From positions 1-52,781 of the forward strand of contig JAVBXL010000054.1 in the NCBI GenBank assembly GCA_030824575.1: DNA of 52,781 nt, given 5' to 3'. Both the position numbers and the translations under genes were made by a program. The notes beneath the pieces were generated by a model, which searched no databases, was not told the DNA's origin, and saw nothing but the letters and a program-made list of their open reading frames with translations. Positions 1 through 9,416 of the stretch are shown piece by piece; within the stretch, counting starts at the first letter, position 1; each line of letters opens with the position of its first letter. This stretch comes from a bacterium (lineage in GTDB: Bacteria; Pseudomonadota; Alphaproteobacteria; Sphingomonadales; Sphingomonadaceae).

Positions 1-294
1 GGGCATCGGTTCGATGGGCACGACCGGGGCGACAGGTTCGACGGGCGCGATCGGCTCTACCGGCGCAACAGGCTCCACCACGACCGGTGCCACAGCAGCT
101 GGCGCCGCGATGATCGGATCGACAAATGGGGTAGGTGCCGGGGGCGTCGGCGCAGGGGGTGGCGCGGCGACCGGAACGGACGGTTCGACCGGTTCTTGCC
201 CCTTGCGCTTGCCCGACAGCAGGAAGACCAGCGCGATGACGACCAGCAATGCGACCAGCAGCCACAGTCCATAGTCCATGAAGAATTCCTGCAT
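1..294 (-). CDS. membrane-anchored Pro/Val/Ala-rich protein (partial, C-terminus outside window)
   Basis: Reading leftward from an ATG at 294, the frame stays open to the window edge. The protein begins MQEFFMDYGLWLLVALLVV, which gives one N-terminal membrane segment (about residues 8-26), followed by a short basic stretch (GKRKG) and a long linker of Pro, Ala, Val and Glu with a repeating PVEP/PVAP pattern. A GGGGAG ribosome-binding site lies about 8 bases before the ATG and favours this start over the in-frame ATG at 279. This looks like a cytoplasmic-membrane anchor plus extended spacer leading to a domain I cannot see. The repeat pattern resembles TonB/ZipA-like linkers only in composition; no function is assigned. 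It is transcribed in the same direction as purD, which lies upstream of it. Confidence 0.6.
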   Translation of the reverse strand, partial: MQEFFMDYGLWLLVALLVVIALVFLLSGKRKGQEPVEPSVPVAAPPPAPTPPAPTPFVDPIIAAPAAVAPVVVEPVAPVEPIAPVEPVAPVVPIEPMP

Positions 295-365
295 CGCGCT
301 CTGTCTCCCCTGCCAAATCCTGACGCTATTTAAGGATGCTTTGCAACCCGCCGCAAGAGCATGAC

Positions 366-1643
366 CTATTGCGCCTCGCGCGCGACTTCTCGCCAGCCGA
401 TGTCACGGCGGCAGAAGCCGGTCGGGAAATAGAGCGCGTCCACCGCGGTATAAGCCGCCGCCTGCGCCGCGCCGACCGTATCCGCGGTCGCCGTGACGTT
501 GAGGACGCGCCCGCCATTGGCGACCAGCGCGCCATTTTTTTCAGCGGTGCCGGCGTGGAAAATCTTCGCCCCGCCCTGCTCCGCCGCCGCGATCCCACCG
601 ATCGCGCCGCCCTTTTCGGGCGTGCCAGGATAGCCGTTGGCCGCCATGACGATGGTGAGCGCAGTGCGATCCGCCAGTTTGACCGGCCCCTGATCGGCCA
701 GCGTCCCTTGCGCCACGGCGAGCAGCAGGTCGATCAGATCGCCGTCGAAGCGGGTCATCAAGACCTGGCATTCGGGATCGCCAAAGCGGGCATTATATTC
801 GATCAGCTTGGGGCCGTCCGCCGTCAGCATCAGGCCGGCATAGAGGACGCCCGAATAGGGCATCCCCTCCGCCGCCATCGTCTCGACGGTCGGGCGGATG
901 ATAGTATCGATCACCTCAGCCTCCAGTTCCGCCGTCAGCACGCGGGCCGGGCTATAGGCGCCCATGCCGCCGGTATTGGGGCCAGTATCGCCATCACCGA
1001 CGCGCTTATGGTCCTGCGCCGATCCGAAGGGCAGGATCGCGACGCCATCGGTGAGCGCAAAGAAGCTGGCTTCTTCGCCGGTCATAAATTCTTCCAGCAC
1101 CACTTCTTCGCCCGCTGCGCCGAACGCGCCGGAGAACATGGTGTCGAGCGCCTCGATCGCCTCGTCGCGGGTTTCGGCGATGATGACGCCCTTGCCCGCG
1201 GCCAGCCCGTCGGCCTTGATAACCACCGGCAAAGTGAAATCGTCGAGCGCGGCGACCGCGCCGTCCTTGCTCGTGACGCGGACATAGGCGGCGGTAGGGA
1301 TGTTCGCGCGCTGGCACAGATCCTTGGTAAAGCCCTTCGACCCTTCCAGTTGCGCCGCTTTCTTGTTGGGGCCGAAGACCGGCACGCCCATGGTGCGCAG
1401 ATTGTCGGCAAGGCCATCAACCAGCGGCGCTTCCGGCCCGATCACCACCAGACCGATCGAATGGCGGGTGCAGAAATCAAGGACGGTGCGATGATCCGTC
1501 GCGTCGAGGTCGACCAGCGTGGCATGCTCGGCTATGCCCGGATTGCCCGGCGCGGCGTAGAGCGTATCGAGCCGGGGCGATTGCGCCAGCTTCCACGCCA
1601 GCGCATGTTCGCGGCCGCCGCCGCCAAGCAAAAGGATGTTCAT
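366..1643 (-). CDS. purD: phosphoribosylamine--glycine ligase
   Basis: Joins glycine to 5-phosphoribosylamine with ATP, the second step of purine biosynthesis, in the cytosol. The N-terminus shows the diagnostic [17 protein letters not shown]. Further on are the ATP-grasp pieces: [26 protein letters not shown], and [19 protein letters not shown] near residues 270-290. At 425 residues it has normal family length. I chose the ATG at 1643 because PurD proteins begin a few residues before the GNGGREHA motif; an in-frame ATG at 1652 would add MGD. The gene diverges from xseA with no intergenic space (see findings), so its promoter must lie inside xseA coding sequence. Confidence 0.96.
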   Translation of the reverse strand: MNILLLGGGGREHALAWKLAQSPRLDTLYAAPGNPGIAEHATLVDLDATDHRTVLDFCTRHSIGLVVIGPEAPLVDGLADNLRTMGVPVFGPNKKAAQLEGSKGFTKDLCQRANIPTAAYVRVTSKDGAVAALDDFTLPVVIKADGLAAGKGVIIAETRDEAIEALDTMFSGAFGAAGEEVVLEEFMTGEEASFFALTDGVAILPFGSAQDHKRVGDGDTGPNTGGMGAYSPARVLTAELEAEVIDTIIRPTVETMAAEGMPYSGVLYAGLMLTADGPKLIEYNARFGDPECQVLMTRFDGDLIDLLLAVAQGTLADQGPVKLADRTALTIVMAANGYPGTPEKGGAIGGIAAAEQGGAKIFHAGTAEKNGALVANGGRVLNVTATADTVGAAQAAAYTAVDALYFPTGFCRRDIGWREVAREAQ

Positions 1644-3144
1644 GTCGCCCATGTCCCCGGATTTCGATGCCTATGACAGTTCGGGCCGCCTGTTAGCGGA
1701 GGAACGCGCAGGGGACAACGCGCCGCCGCTCAGCGTCAGCGAATTGTCTGGGATGCTCAAGCGCACGGTCGAGGACCGGTTCGGCTATGTCCGGCTGCGC
1801 GGCGAGATTTCAGGCTTCAAGCGGGCGGCGTCGGGGCATCTCTATCTGGCGCTGAAGGACGAAAATGCCGTGCTGGACGGCGTGATGTGGAAGGGCGGGG
1901 CGCAGCGGCTGGCCTTTTCGCCGCAGGACGGGGTGGAGGTGATCGCCACCGGCAAGCTGACCACCTACCCCGGCCGATCCAAATATCAGATCGTCATCGA
2001 GCGGATGGAGCTGGCCGGCGAAGGCGCGCTGATGGCGCTGCTGGAGAAGCTGAAAGCGAAGCTGGCGGGCGAAGGGCTGTTCGCGGTCGAGCGCAAGAAG
2101 CCCCTGCCCTTCCTGCCGCGCACGATCGGCGTCGTGACGTCGCCGACCGGTGCCGTCATTCGCGACATCCTCCACCGGCTGGCCGATCGCTGCCCGACCA
2201 ATGTGCTGGTCTGGCCGGTGCTGGTGCAGGGGCAGGGCGCGGCCGAGCAGGTGGCGCGCGCGGTGCGAGGCTTTTCGGCGATGGACGGCAGCGGGCCGGT
2301 GCCCCGGCCGGACCTGGTGATCGTGGCGCGCGGTGGCGGGTCGATCGAGGATCTGTGGAGCTTCAACGAAGAGATCGTGGTGCGGGCGGTGGCCGACTGC
2401 ACCATTCCGATCATATCGGCGGTGGGGCATGAGACGGATACAACGCTGTGTGACTATGCCGCCGACCGGCGTGCGCCGACGCCCACCGCTGCCGCCGAAA
2501 TGGCGGTGCCGGTGCGGGCAGAATTGCTGGCGGGATTGACCGAGATGGGCCTGCGGGCCGGACGGGCCGTTCGGCGCGGCGCGGCGCAGGCGCGAGAACG
2601 GCTGGAGATGCAGGCGCGGCTGATGCCGACGCCCGACATGCTGCTCAGCCCCCAGCGGCAGCGGCTGGATGACGCCAGCGCGCGGCTCAATCGCGGTTTG
2701 AGCCACCGGCTCGTGGTGGCGCGCGCACACTTGAACGAGGCAGGCGGCGCGTTGCGACCGGCCCTGCTGCGCCAGCATGTCCAGCGCGCGGGCGAACGGC
2801 TCGACCGGCTGAAGCTGCGCCCCGACTATCTGCAACGCGCCTTGTCCGATCGCGCCATCGCCTTCGACCGGGTATCGCGCCATTTCGCCTCGCTCGATCC
2901 CGATCGGCCGCTGCAAAAAGGCTATGCGCGGGTGATGGCGCAGGGACGGCTGGTGCAGTCGGTGGCGGCGGCGCAGGCGGCGGGCCAGGTGACGCTCCAT
3001 TTCAAGGACGGCACGGTGGAGGCGGCCATTGGCGATGCGCCCCCGCTTGAGAAGCGCCCGCCGGACGCTATATCTTCGTCATCGCGGCCGGTGCGCAAGA
3101 CGCGCGAGGCGGACGCAACGCCGCAGCAGGATTTGTTTTCCTGA
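1642..3144 (+). CDS. xseA: exodeoxyribonuclease VII large subunit
   Basis: Large, catalytic subunit of exonuclease VII, which degrades single-stranded DNA to oligonucleotides in both directions together with the small subunit XseB (not in this window). An N-terminal OB-fold segment (about residues 20-130, with [18 protein letters not shown] and [11 protein letters not shown]) precedes the catalytic domain carrying [18 protein letters not shown] (around 230) and [23 protein letters not shown] (around 258-280, quoted in part: [13 protein letters not shown]). The C-terminal half is a long Arg/Ala/Leu-rich helical region, as expected. Predicted length 500 residues. An AAAGGA sequence at 1631-1636 is well spaced for the ATG at 1642; ATGs at 1636 and 1651 are alternatives. 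It is followed 23 bases later by a DUF2093 gene. Confidence 0.94.
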   Translation: MSPMSPDFDAYDSSGRLLAEERAGDNAPPLSVSELSGMLKRTVEDRFGYVRLRGEISGFKRAASGHLYLALKDENAVLDGVMWKGGAQRLAFSPQDGVEVIATGKLTTYPGRSKYQIVIERMELAGEGALMALLEKLKAKLAGEGLFAVERKKPLPFLPRTIGVVTSPTGAVIRDILHRLADRCPTNVLVWPVLVQGQGAAEQVARAVRGFSAMDGSGPVPRPDLVIVARGGGSIEDLWSFNEEIVVRAVADCTIPIISAVGHETDTTLCDYAADRRAPTPTAAAEMAVPVRAELLAGLTEMGLRAGRAVRRGAAQARERLEMQARLMPTPDMLLSPQRQRLDDASARLNRGLSHRLVVARAHLNEAGGALRPALLRQHVQRAGERLDRLKLRPDYLQRALSDRAIAFDRVSRHFASLDPDRPLQKGYARVMAQGRLVQSVAAAQAAGQVTLHFKDGTVEAAIGDAPPLEKRPPDAISSSSRPVRKTREADATPQQDLFS

Positions 3145-3167
3145 AGCGGCGAAGAAAGGCCTGACCC

Positions 3168-3380
3168 ATGTTGATGTCCAACCGCGACCGGATCGCCCGG
3201 CTTCATTATATGCCCTATAGTTTCCGCGTGTTGCAGGCAGGCGACCACGTCCTGTGCGCCGTCACCGGGCGGAAGATCGCGCTGGAGGATCTGCGCTATT
3301 GGAGCATCGCGCGGCAGGAACCGTATGCCAACGCCGATGCGTCGGTGCAGGCGGAATTGCAGGCGCGGGGCGCGCGATGA
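3168..3380 (+). CDS. DUF2093 family small protein
   Basis: A 70-residue protein matching my recollection of the alphaproteobacterial DUF2093 family: a conserved core of the type YSFRVLQAGDHVLCAVTG followed by LEDLRYWSIARQEPYA. The family has no assigned biochemical role that I know. GAAAGG lies 8 bases before the ATG at 3168; the ATG at 3174 is an alternative. It lies just after xseA and its stop codon overlaps the next start (ATGA at 3377-3380), so it is translationally coupled to the M23 peptidase gene. No cysteine pairs large enough to suggest a zinc ribbon and no membrane segment are visible. Confidence 0.8.
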   Translation: MLMSNRDRIARLHYMPYSFRVLQAGDHVLCAVTGRKIALEDLRYWSIARQEPYANADASVQAELQARGAR

Positions 3381-4228
3381 GGCGGATCGGACTGGCGCTG
3401 CTGCTGGTCTGCGCCGGCACGGCGGGCGCACAGCCCAGCGCCCGTCCCGTGGAGACGCGGACCGATTTTCAGCTGACCGGCGCGGCGACGCAAGGCGGCA
3501 CGCTGGTCGGCACCGCGCCCGCCGGGACGGTGGCGCTGAAGCTGGACGCGCAACTCGTGCCCGTGGACGCCGACGGGCGTTTCCTGATCGCGTTCGACCG
3601 CGATGCCGCGCCGACCGCGCGCCTGATCGCCCGGTTGCCCGATGCGCGCACGATCGAACGCACGCTGACCGTCGCCCCCCGCGCCTGGCAGATCGAGCGG
3701 ATCGACGCGCCCATGCGGCCGACCAAGAGCACCGAAGCCTTTCTGGCGCTGCGCAAGCCGGAACTGGAGGCGATCGCCGCTGCCCGCGAGATAGTGACCG
3801 ACGCGCAGGGCTGGCGACAGCGCTTCATTTGGCCGCGGATCGGGCGCATATCTGGGCTGTTCGGATCGCAGCGCGTCTATCAGGGGACGCCCGGCACCTA
3901 TCATGGCGGCGTCGACGTGGCGGGTGCGACCGGCGTGCCGGTGATGGCGCCGGCCGACGGCGTGGTGATCCTGGCCGCCGCGGACAAACCCTTCACGCTG
4001 GAGGGGCATCTGCTGATGATCGACCATGGCCATGGCCTCAACAGCGCCTTCCTGCACCTGTCGAGGATCGAGGTGAAGGTCGGCGACCCTGTGGCGCAAG
4101 GGCAACGCATTGGCGCGGTCGGCGCGACGGGCCGCGCGACCGGGCCGCATCTCCATTGGGGGATGAAATGGAACGAGGCGCGGATCGACCCGATGCTGGT
4201 CGCCGGGCCTATGCCGAACGGGCTGTAA
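3377..4228 (+). CDS. exported M23 (LytM-type) metallopeptidase
   Basis: Predicted periplasmic murein endopeptidase or LytM-type activator. An N-terminal signal peptide (MRRIGLALLLVCAGTAGAQ, cleavage near residue 18) is followed by a beta-rich N-domain (about 25-120) and a LytM domain (about 150-270). Zinc-site motifs are present: HGGVDVAG beginning at His176 (H and D ligands) and HLHWG at 258-262, with LLMIDHGHG between them. Both signature elements are intact, so the enzyme is probably active rather than a degenerate EnvC-type activator. 283 residues. The start overlaps the DUF2093 stop by 4 bases, which decides the start codon. Exact bond specificity cannot be read from the sequence. Confidence 0.9.
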   Translation: MRRIGLALLLVCAGTAGAQPSARPVETRTDFQLTGAATQGGTLVGTAPAGTVALKLDAQLVPVDADGRFLIAFDRDAAPTARLIARLPDARTIERTLTVAPRAWQIERIDAPMRPTKSTEAFLALRKPELEAIAAAREIVTDAQGWRQRFIWPRIGRISGLFGSQRVYQGTPGTYHGGVDVAGATGVPVMAPADGVVILAAADKPFTLEGHLLMIDHGHGLNSAFLHLSRIEVKVGDPVAQGQRIGAVGATGRATGPHLHWGMKWNEARIDPMLVAGPMPNGL

Positions 4229-4231
4229 GGA

Positions 4232-4789
4232 TCAGCTGACCCGCTTCATCCGCACGGCCCGGCCGCCCTCGACCTTGCCCATGAAGCTGCCCATTGCGGC
4301 GCGTTTCAGCTCGATCTTCTGGCCTGGCTTGGGATCGCGCGCGGTCATCGCCTCGGTCGTCATCCATTGGGCACCGTCCTCCAGGCCGATCTGCCACTTG
4401 CCATAGCCCAGGCTGCGAACCGACGCGATCGTGGCGTCGATATGGGTGACGCCCTCCGCCTGCGGCTTGTCGCCATCATCGTCGCCGCCGCCCAGGAAGG
4501 GCAGTTTGGGGAAGGAGAAGCCGAACAGCGTCTTGCGCGTCTTGTTGAGTTCGCTCTTGTCGAGCACCACCACCTCGTCGCGCTGGGCGGCTGCGTCCAT
4601 CGCGCCGACCTGCTGGTCGAAACAGGCCAGGCGCGCGGCATTATCCGTTACGGTGCGGCATTGGAGCAGGTTAGTGAAGATTTCCGGCCGGGGCTGCTGC
4701 TTGGGCGCGGCCTGCGCCTGACCGATGACGAGCGGCCCGGCCAGAAGGCACAGGGATAGCACCAGAATCCCGTCATGCTTGCCATTCAT
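4232..4789 (-). CDS. small exported protein with RLACFD motif
   Basis: 185 residues with a clear signal peptide (about residues 1-26, MNGKHDGILVLSLCLLAG..., ending GQAQA). The mature N-terminus has a cysteine spaced before RLACFD (LLQCRTVTDNAARLACFD), a short two-cysteine signature seen in several small periplasmic proteins including type VI accessory proteins of the TagO/VasI kind. No type VI genes are visible here, so I make no such assignment. The C-terminal half has a beta-type pattern (WQIGLEDGAQWMT, GQKIELKRAAMG) like a small barrel. AAGGA about 9 bases upstream supports the ATG at 4789. The gene converges on the M23 gene with only 3 bases between stop codons. Confidence 0.65.
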   Translation of the reverse strand: MNGKHDGILVLSLCLLAGPLVIGQAQAAPKQQPRPEIFTNLLQCRTVTDNAARLACFDQQVGAMDAAAQRDEVVVLDKSELNKTRKTLFGFSFPKLPFLGGGDDDGDKPQAEGVTHIDATIASVRSLGYGKWQIGLEDGAQWMTTEAMTARDPKPGQKIELKRAAMGSFMGKVEGGRAVRMKRVS

Positions 4790-5185
4790 ATCCGCTCTTC
4801 CTTGTCCGAACCGTCTGCTGCCCCTTAGCATGCACCCGTAAAAGATGTCGTCAATATGACAGCCCCGCCAGATCCGCGCACCAGACAGCGCCACAATCGG
4901 TAGGTTGCCCTGCACCATGATGCATGATTGCTACATCTTGTTGTAACTTCGCGTAATTATCTTGCAATACAGGCGTAAAACAGCGGGCAGCGACGCTTGT
5001 TGCATTTATGATACAGCCACCTCCAAAAGCGGTCATCGCCCTTTTCCACCGCTTTACAGCGCCCTGAACCCCGCGCAGTTTCGCGGCCATCCATATAGGG
5101 GGATCGCTGTCGGGCACCATATCCCTCTGTACGGGCCACATCTGTGGCAGGCTATCTGCCAAACTCCAGAGCAAGGGACTGGACC
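4790..5185. other. 396-base non-coding region upstream of a TonB receptor
   Basis: This stretch separates two divergent genes and is noticeably more AT-rich than its surroundings, especially about 4920-5020. It must hold the promoters of the small exported protein (leftward) and of the TonB receptor (rightward). I see no RNA gene, no convincing -35/-10 pair and no strong hairpin. Short open frames here have no ribosome-binding site and no recognisable product. An extended frame could carry the receptor start back to a GTG at 5144, but the signal peptide argues against that. Confidence 0.5.
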
Positions 5186-8176
5186 GTGAAAACATTTTCG
5201 AAGAGGGCACTATTGCGTGCCAGCGCCGCACCGGCGATTCTGGGCGCGTCGCTGATCGCGACGGCTGCGTTCGCACAGGACGCACCGCAGGCGGCGGAAG
5301 CCGAAGCGGGTGACACCATCATCGTCACCGGATCGCTGATCAAGAATCCGAACCTGGCGCAGTCGAACCCTGTCCTGACGACGACCGCAGACCAGATCGA
5401 ACTGAAGCAGAACAACACCGCAGAAGATATTCTGCGTGAAATTCCGGGCATCGTCCCAAGCATCGGTTCGGCCGTCAACAACGGCAACGGCGGCGCTTCG
5501 TTCGTCAACCTGCGCGGCCTGGGTTCCAACCGCAACCTCGTGCTGCTCGACGGCGACCGCATGGTCCCCGCGGAACTGAACGGCCGTTTCGACCTTAACA
5601 ACGTCCCCGTCGCTCTGGTCGAGCGCGTCGACGTGCTGACCGGCGGCGCATCGACCACCTATGGTGCGGACGCGATTTCGGGCGTCGTCAACTTCGTGAC
5701 CAAGTCCGACTTCTCGGGCCTGGAAGCGAATTTCTCGAACCAGATCACCGATGAAGGCGACGGCAACTACGTCCGCGCCGACGTGACCATGGGTGCCAAT
5801 TTCGACGACGGCCGCGGCAACGTGGTGTTCGCGATCGGCTACCAGCAGTCGGACCCGGTCTATCAGGGCGGCCGCGACTTCTCGGTCGACAATATCGATT
5901 CCTACAGCGGCGCAATCGGCGGTTCGGGCACGGCGACCCCCTCGCGCTTCTCGCTGGGCGCGCTCGGCACCCGCCAGGTCACCGCAGACGGCACCGCCTT
6001 CCGCCCGACCAGCGCGTTCGACGCTTTCAACTTCAACCCGTACAACATCTTCCAGACGCCGTTCGAACGGTTCAACATGTTCGGTTCGGCCAAATATGAG
6101 ATCAGCGACGCGGTCGAAGTCTACAGCCGTGGCATCTTCTCGAAGAACACGGTCAACACGATCATCGCGCCGTCGGGCGCCTTTGGCCTCAGCGTCCAGG
6201 TTCCGGTCAGCAATCCCTATCTGACCGCCGCCCAGCGCGCCGCTTTCTGCGCCAACAACGACTTCAATGCAGGCCTCGCCGGCATCCAGTCGCTGACCGT
6301 TGCCCAGTGCAGCGCGGCCGCCGCCGCCACCAGCACGTCGGACCCGAACTATCGTCAGTTCACCACGACCTTCTCGCGTCGTGCGACCGAATTGGGGCCG
6401 CGCGTTTCGGAATTCACCACCACCTTCTTCGACTATAAGCTCGGCGCGCGTGGCGGCATCACCGATTCGATCAGCTGGGATGTTTCGGGTGCCTATGGCG
6501 AATCGGAAAATATCCAGACCCAGACGGGTTACTGGCTGAACAGCCGCGTCCGCCAGGCTCTGCTGGCGACCAGCACCGACGCCTGCCTGACCGACACCAA
6601 TGGCTGCGTCCCGCTCAACGCCTTTGGCGCGGACGGTTCGATCACCGACTCGATGAACAGCTATCTCACGGCCAACAGCCAGATCGCGACCAAGACCTCG
6701 CTGGCGCAGGTCAAGGGCCTGATCAGCGGCGACTTCGGCGTGACCGCTCCCTGGGCGGGCGACGCCGTCGGTTTCGCTATCGGTGGCGAATATCGCAAGT
6801 ACAAGGCTTCGCAGGAATCCGATTTGCTGTCGCAGTCGGGTGATCTGGGCGGCGCCGGCGGCGCTGCGCCGAACATTGCAGGCGGCTATGACGTCTATGA
6901 AGCCTATGGCGAACTCGTTGTGCCGCTGGTGCAGGACAAGCCGTTCTTCCAGGACCTGACCGTCCAGGGTGGCGCACGCTATTCCAAGTACAGCATCGAT
7001 GCCGCCGGTTCGCCGGGCTACGAAACATGGACCTGGAATGTCGGCGGCAGCTGGACCCCGGTCGATGCGATCAAGATCCGCGGTAACTATGCACGCGCCG
7101 TGCGTGCGCCCAACATCGCCGAACTGTTCGCGCCCAACAATACCGGCCTGACCAACCTGTCGATCGATCCGTGCGCCGGATCGGCACCGCTGACCAACGC
7201 CAATCTGGCCGCAGTCTGCACCGCGCAGGGCGGCGGCGATTATCTGGGCCTGATCGAGAATGACCCGGCCGGCCAGATCAACGCCACGTCGGGTGGCAAC
7301 CTGTCGGTTGGTCCAGAAAAGTCGAACAGCTGGAAGATCGGCGCTGTGTTCCAGCCCGACTTCATCCCCGGCTTCTCGGCGACCGTCGATTATTACAACA
7401 TCAAGGTCACCGGGGCGATCACCACGCCGACCCCTGGCGACGCGATCAGCGCCTGCTTCGACAATCTGTCGGCGGCCAGCGCCAGCGATCCGGCTTGTAC
7501 CGTCATCCGCCGCAACCCTGCGTCGGGTAACCTGTTCGGCGAATCGACCACCACCGGGGGCCTGTTCCTGGGCCTGTCGAACCTTGGCACGCTCAAGACC
7601 GACGGCGTCGACCTCACGCTCAACTATGATCGTGACATCGGCTTCGCCAAGCTGTCGCTCAGCCTGAACGGCAACTGGACGGGCAGCTCGAAGTTCCAGG
7701 CGTCGCCATCGTCGCTGAACCGCGAATGCACCGGCTTCTACTCGGTCAACTGCGCCTCCATTCAGCCCGAATGGCAGTTCTCGCAGCGCAGCACGCTGGC
7801 GTTCAAGGACTTCGACGTGTCGCTGCTGTGGCGCTACATCGACGGCGTAAGCTATGAGCCCGCCGCCTATGACGACGATCTGGCCGCTGCGGTTGGCGCA
7901 GGCTGCACCGACCCAGAAGGTGCTGATCCAGACGGCTGCATGGTCGACCCGGAATTCCGCAAGATCCCGGCCGAACATTATTTCGACCTGACCGGCCGGT
8001 TCCACATCACGGACAACCTGACGTTGACCCTGACGATGCAGAACGCGCTGAACAACAAGCCCAAGGTTGTGGGTTCGACCATCGGTTCGACCTCCTACAA
8101 CAGCGGCAACGTCTATCCGTCGACCTACGACGCGCTGGGCCGCCGTTATGCCGCTTCGGTGAAGTTCCGCTTCTGA
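5186..8176 (+). CDS. Oar-like TonB-dependent outer-membrane receptor
   Basis: 996-residue TonB-dependent receptor for energised uptake across the outer membrane; substrate unknown. A signal peptide ends ATAAFAQDAP. A plug domain follows with the conserved start DTIIVTGSLIKNPN, then VNLRGLGSNRNLVLLDGDRM and VERVDVLTGGASTTYGADA. The remainder is a beta-barrel ending in the aromatic terminus SVKFRF. No STN domain is present, so no direct anti-sigma signalling is expected. The barrel carries many paired cysteines (for example TDACLTDTNGCVP, RECTGFYSVNC, GAGCTDPEGADPDGC), unusual for such receptors and probably in surface loops. The start is a GTG with AAGGGA 7 bases upstream. It is followed by a strong terminator, then a sulfotransferase-like gene on the other strand. 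Confidence 0.92.
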   Translation: MKTFSKRALLRASAAPAILGASLIATAAFAQDAPQAAEAEAGDTIIVTGSLIKNPNLAQSNPVLTTTADQIELKQNNTAEDILREIPGIVPSIGSAVNNGNGGASFVNLRGLGSNRNLVLLDGDRMVPAELNGRFDLNNVPVALVERVDVLTGGASTTYGADAISGVVNFVTKSDFSGLEANFSNQITDEGDGNYVRADVTMGANFDDGRGNVVFAIGYQQSDPVYQGGRDFSVDNIDSYSGAIGGSGTATPSRFSLGALGTRQVTADGTAFRPTSAFDAFNFNPYNIFQTPFERFNMFGSAKYEISDAVEVYSRGIFSKNTVNTIIAPSGAFGLSVQVPVSNPYLTAAQRAAFCANNDFNAGLAGIQSLTVAQCSAAAAATSTSDPNYRQFTTTFSRRATELGPRVSEFTTTFFDYKLGARGGITDSISWDVSGAYGESENIQTQTGYWLNSRVRQALLATSTDACLTDTNGCVPLNAFGADGSITDSMNSYLTANSQIATKTSLAQVKGLISGDFGVTAPWAGDAVGFAIGGEYRKYKASQESDLLSQSGDLGGAGGAAPNIAGGYDVYEAYGELVVPLVQDKPFFQDLTVQGGARYSKYSIDAAGSPGYETWTWNVGGSWTPVDAIKIRGNYARAVRAPNIAELFAPNNTGLTNLSIDPCAGSAPLTNANLAAVCTAQGGGDYLGLIENDPAGQINATSGGNLSVGPEKSNSWKIGAVFQPDFIPGFSATVDYYNIKVTGAITTPTPGDAISACFDNLSAASASDPACTVIRRNPASGNLFGESTTTGGLFLGLSNLGTLKTDGVDLTLNYDRDIGFAKLSLSLNGNWTGSSKFQASPSSLNRECTGFYSVNCASIQPEWQFSQRSTLAFKDFDVSLLWRYIDGVSYEPAAYDDDLAAAVGAGCTDPEGADPDGCMVDPEFRKIPAEHYFDLTGRFHITDNLTLTLTMQNALNNKPKVVGSTIGSTSYNSGNVYPSTYDALGRRYAASVKFRF

Positions 8177-8202
8177 TCCTTTCGATCAGGCATGAAAAAG
8201 GA

Positions 8203-8232
8203 GGGGCCGGTGGCGACACCGGCCCCTTTCTT
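8203..8232. terminator. bidirectional hairpin terminator after the TonB receptor
   Basis: A perfect 10-bp stem (GGGGCCGGTG at 8203-8212, CACCGGCCCC at 8217-8226) with a GCGA loop is followed by TTTCTTT on the plus strand and preceded by a run of A. It lies between convergent genes and can stop transcription from both sides. Confidence 0.88.
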
Positions 8233-8270
8233 TATAGAAGCGCTGCAATGTTGGCCGCCTGAGCGGATGA

Positions 8271-9305
8271 TCAATCCAGCAGCGGATTGGGCAAGGTCAT
8301 CGCGATGCCGCCCTTGTCCGCCAGCATCCGCGCCCATTGCGCGACCTTCTCCACCTCCTCGCGATGGAGTTCCAGGCCGCGCCGTGCGTCCTGCGCGCGC
8401 TGGCCGGGCGCGAAATCGCCGCCATCCTTGGCATTGCGCGCGAAGATCGGTCCGTTGACGATGCCAGCGATCGCGTGGTCGTCCAGCGCCAGGCCGAACA
8501 GCCGGGCGAGCGCCGCGAGACTGTCCGCCGGGCGGGCGACCAGCATGTCGCTGTCGAGCGTCGCCACCCGGTCGCCCAGCTTCGTGGCGATATCCTGAAA
8601 CTGCCGTTGCTGCGCCAGCCAGCCGGCGGCCGCGACCTGGATGTCAGTGAGGCCCAGATAATCGTCGGGCGCGATGCCAAGCGGGGCCAGCATCCCTTCG
8701 CGCAGCAGCTTGCCAAACAGGTCGCGCACCCACAGCCGTCCCCACATGCCCTTGCGCGCGATCGAGGCGAGATAGGCGTCGAGCGGGGCATGGAGCAACA
8801 GCGCGCGCGCCTCGGGCCGTAGCGCCAGGATTACTGGGATCAGGGGATTGACGATGTTGGAGGGCTTCACCACCACCGCCTCGCCCGGCGCGAAGGGCCG
8901 CGCGAGCAGGCGCAGCCCCTCGTCCAGCACCCGCGCCACGTCCGGCCCTTTCGCGCCGCGGTGCCGCCAGCCGACCAGGTCGTTGAGCAGCACCGGCTCC
9001 TTCAGCCCCATCGCGACACCCCGATGGTCGAAGGCGGCGACGAGCAGGGTCGAGCAGCAATAGGCCGAATGGAAAATGAAATGGATGGGCGCAGGGGCCG
9101 GCGCCTGCGCCATCGCATCGGCGCGGCGCAGCACCAGCGGGGCATCCGCCTCGCCCAGATGCTGGTCGGTCAGGAAGGGCAGCGCGGCGTGGCGCGCCCG
9201 CGCGACGCGGCGCATGTGAAAAGCATCATGGCCCGGATCATAGCGGTGGGCGAGCCATTCGGCGCTGCCCATAACGTCGCGGATCGGCAGAGGGGTGAAG
9301 GTCAT
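8271..9305 (-). CDS. sulfotransferase-like P-loop protein
   Basis: 344 residues. Near residues 75-88 there is HFIFHSAYCCSTLL, which resembles the 5'-phosphosulfate-binding loop of PAPS-dependent sulfotransferases (there usually hydrophobics followed by GxxxSGTT/S). A second segment, VVKPSNIVNPLIPVILALRPEARALLL (around 150-175; begins VVKPSN), fits the position of the 3'-phosphate-binding region. The canonical glycines of the loop are replaced by Ala/Cys, so the nucleotide and chemistry may differ. No signal peptide: cytoplasmic. The start at 9305 (MTFTPLPIRDVM) is chosen over an upstream TTG-type extension. It is divergent from the TPR-hydroxylase gene and convergent with the TonB receptor; function inferred from fold signature only. 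Confidence 0.6.
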   Translation of the reverse strand: MTFTPLPIRDVMGSAEWLAHRYDPGHDAFHMRRVARARHAALPFLTDQHLGEADAPLVLRRADAMAQAPAPAPIHFIFHSAYCCSTLLVAAFDHRGVAMGLKEPVLLNDLVGWRHRGAKGPDVARVLDEGLRLLARPFAPGEAVVVKPSNIVNPLIPVILALRPEARALLLHAPLDAYLASIARKGMWGRLWVRDLFGKLLREGMLAPLGIAPDDYLGLTDIQVAAAGWLAQQRQFQDIATKLGDRVATLDSDMLVARPADSLAALARLFGLALDDHAIAGIVNGPIFARNAKDGGDFAPGQRAQDARRGLELHREEVEKVAQWARMLADKGGIAMTLPNPLLD

Positions 9306-9416
9306 GGCTCCAGCTTTCGCACGGGTTTGGGCGGCGAACAAGGCGTGGGGACTTTAGCCCACTTGCCAGCGCATCCGCTTATGATAGCGATGATGGGCGA
9401 GAAGCTGGGGGGCTTT

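Noticed and set aside
336-1676. 446-codon open frame opposite purD
   Set aside because: Arg/His/Gln-rich shadow; purD motifs are on the minus strand.
4232-4789. Type VI secretion accessory protein (TagO/VasI) on the basis of the RLACFD motif
   Set aside because: The motif is short and no other type VI gene is present.
5210-8005. 931-codon open frame on the minus strand opposite the TonB receptor
   Set aside because: Composition is that of a high-GC antisense shadow: no domain, no ribosome-binding site, and the plus-strand frame is a clear receptor.
8961-9416. N-terminal extension of the TPR-hydroxylase over the sulfotransferase-like gene
   Set aside because: The added residues are antisense to the neighbouring gene and carry no domain; TPR helices begin after 9417.
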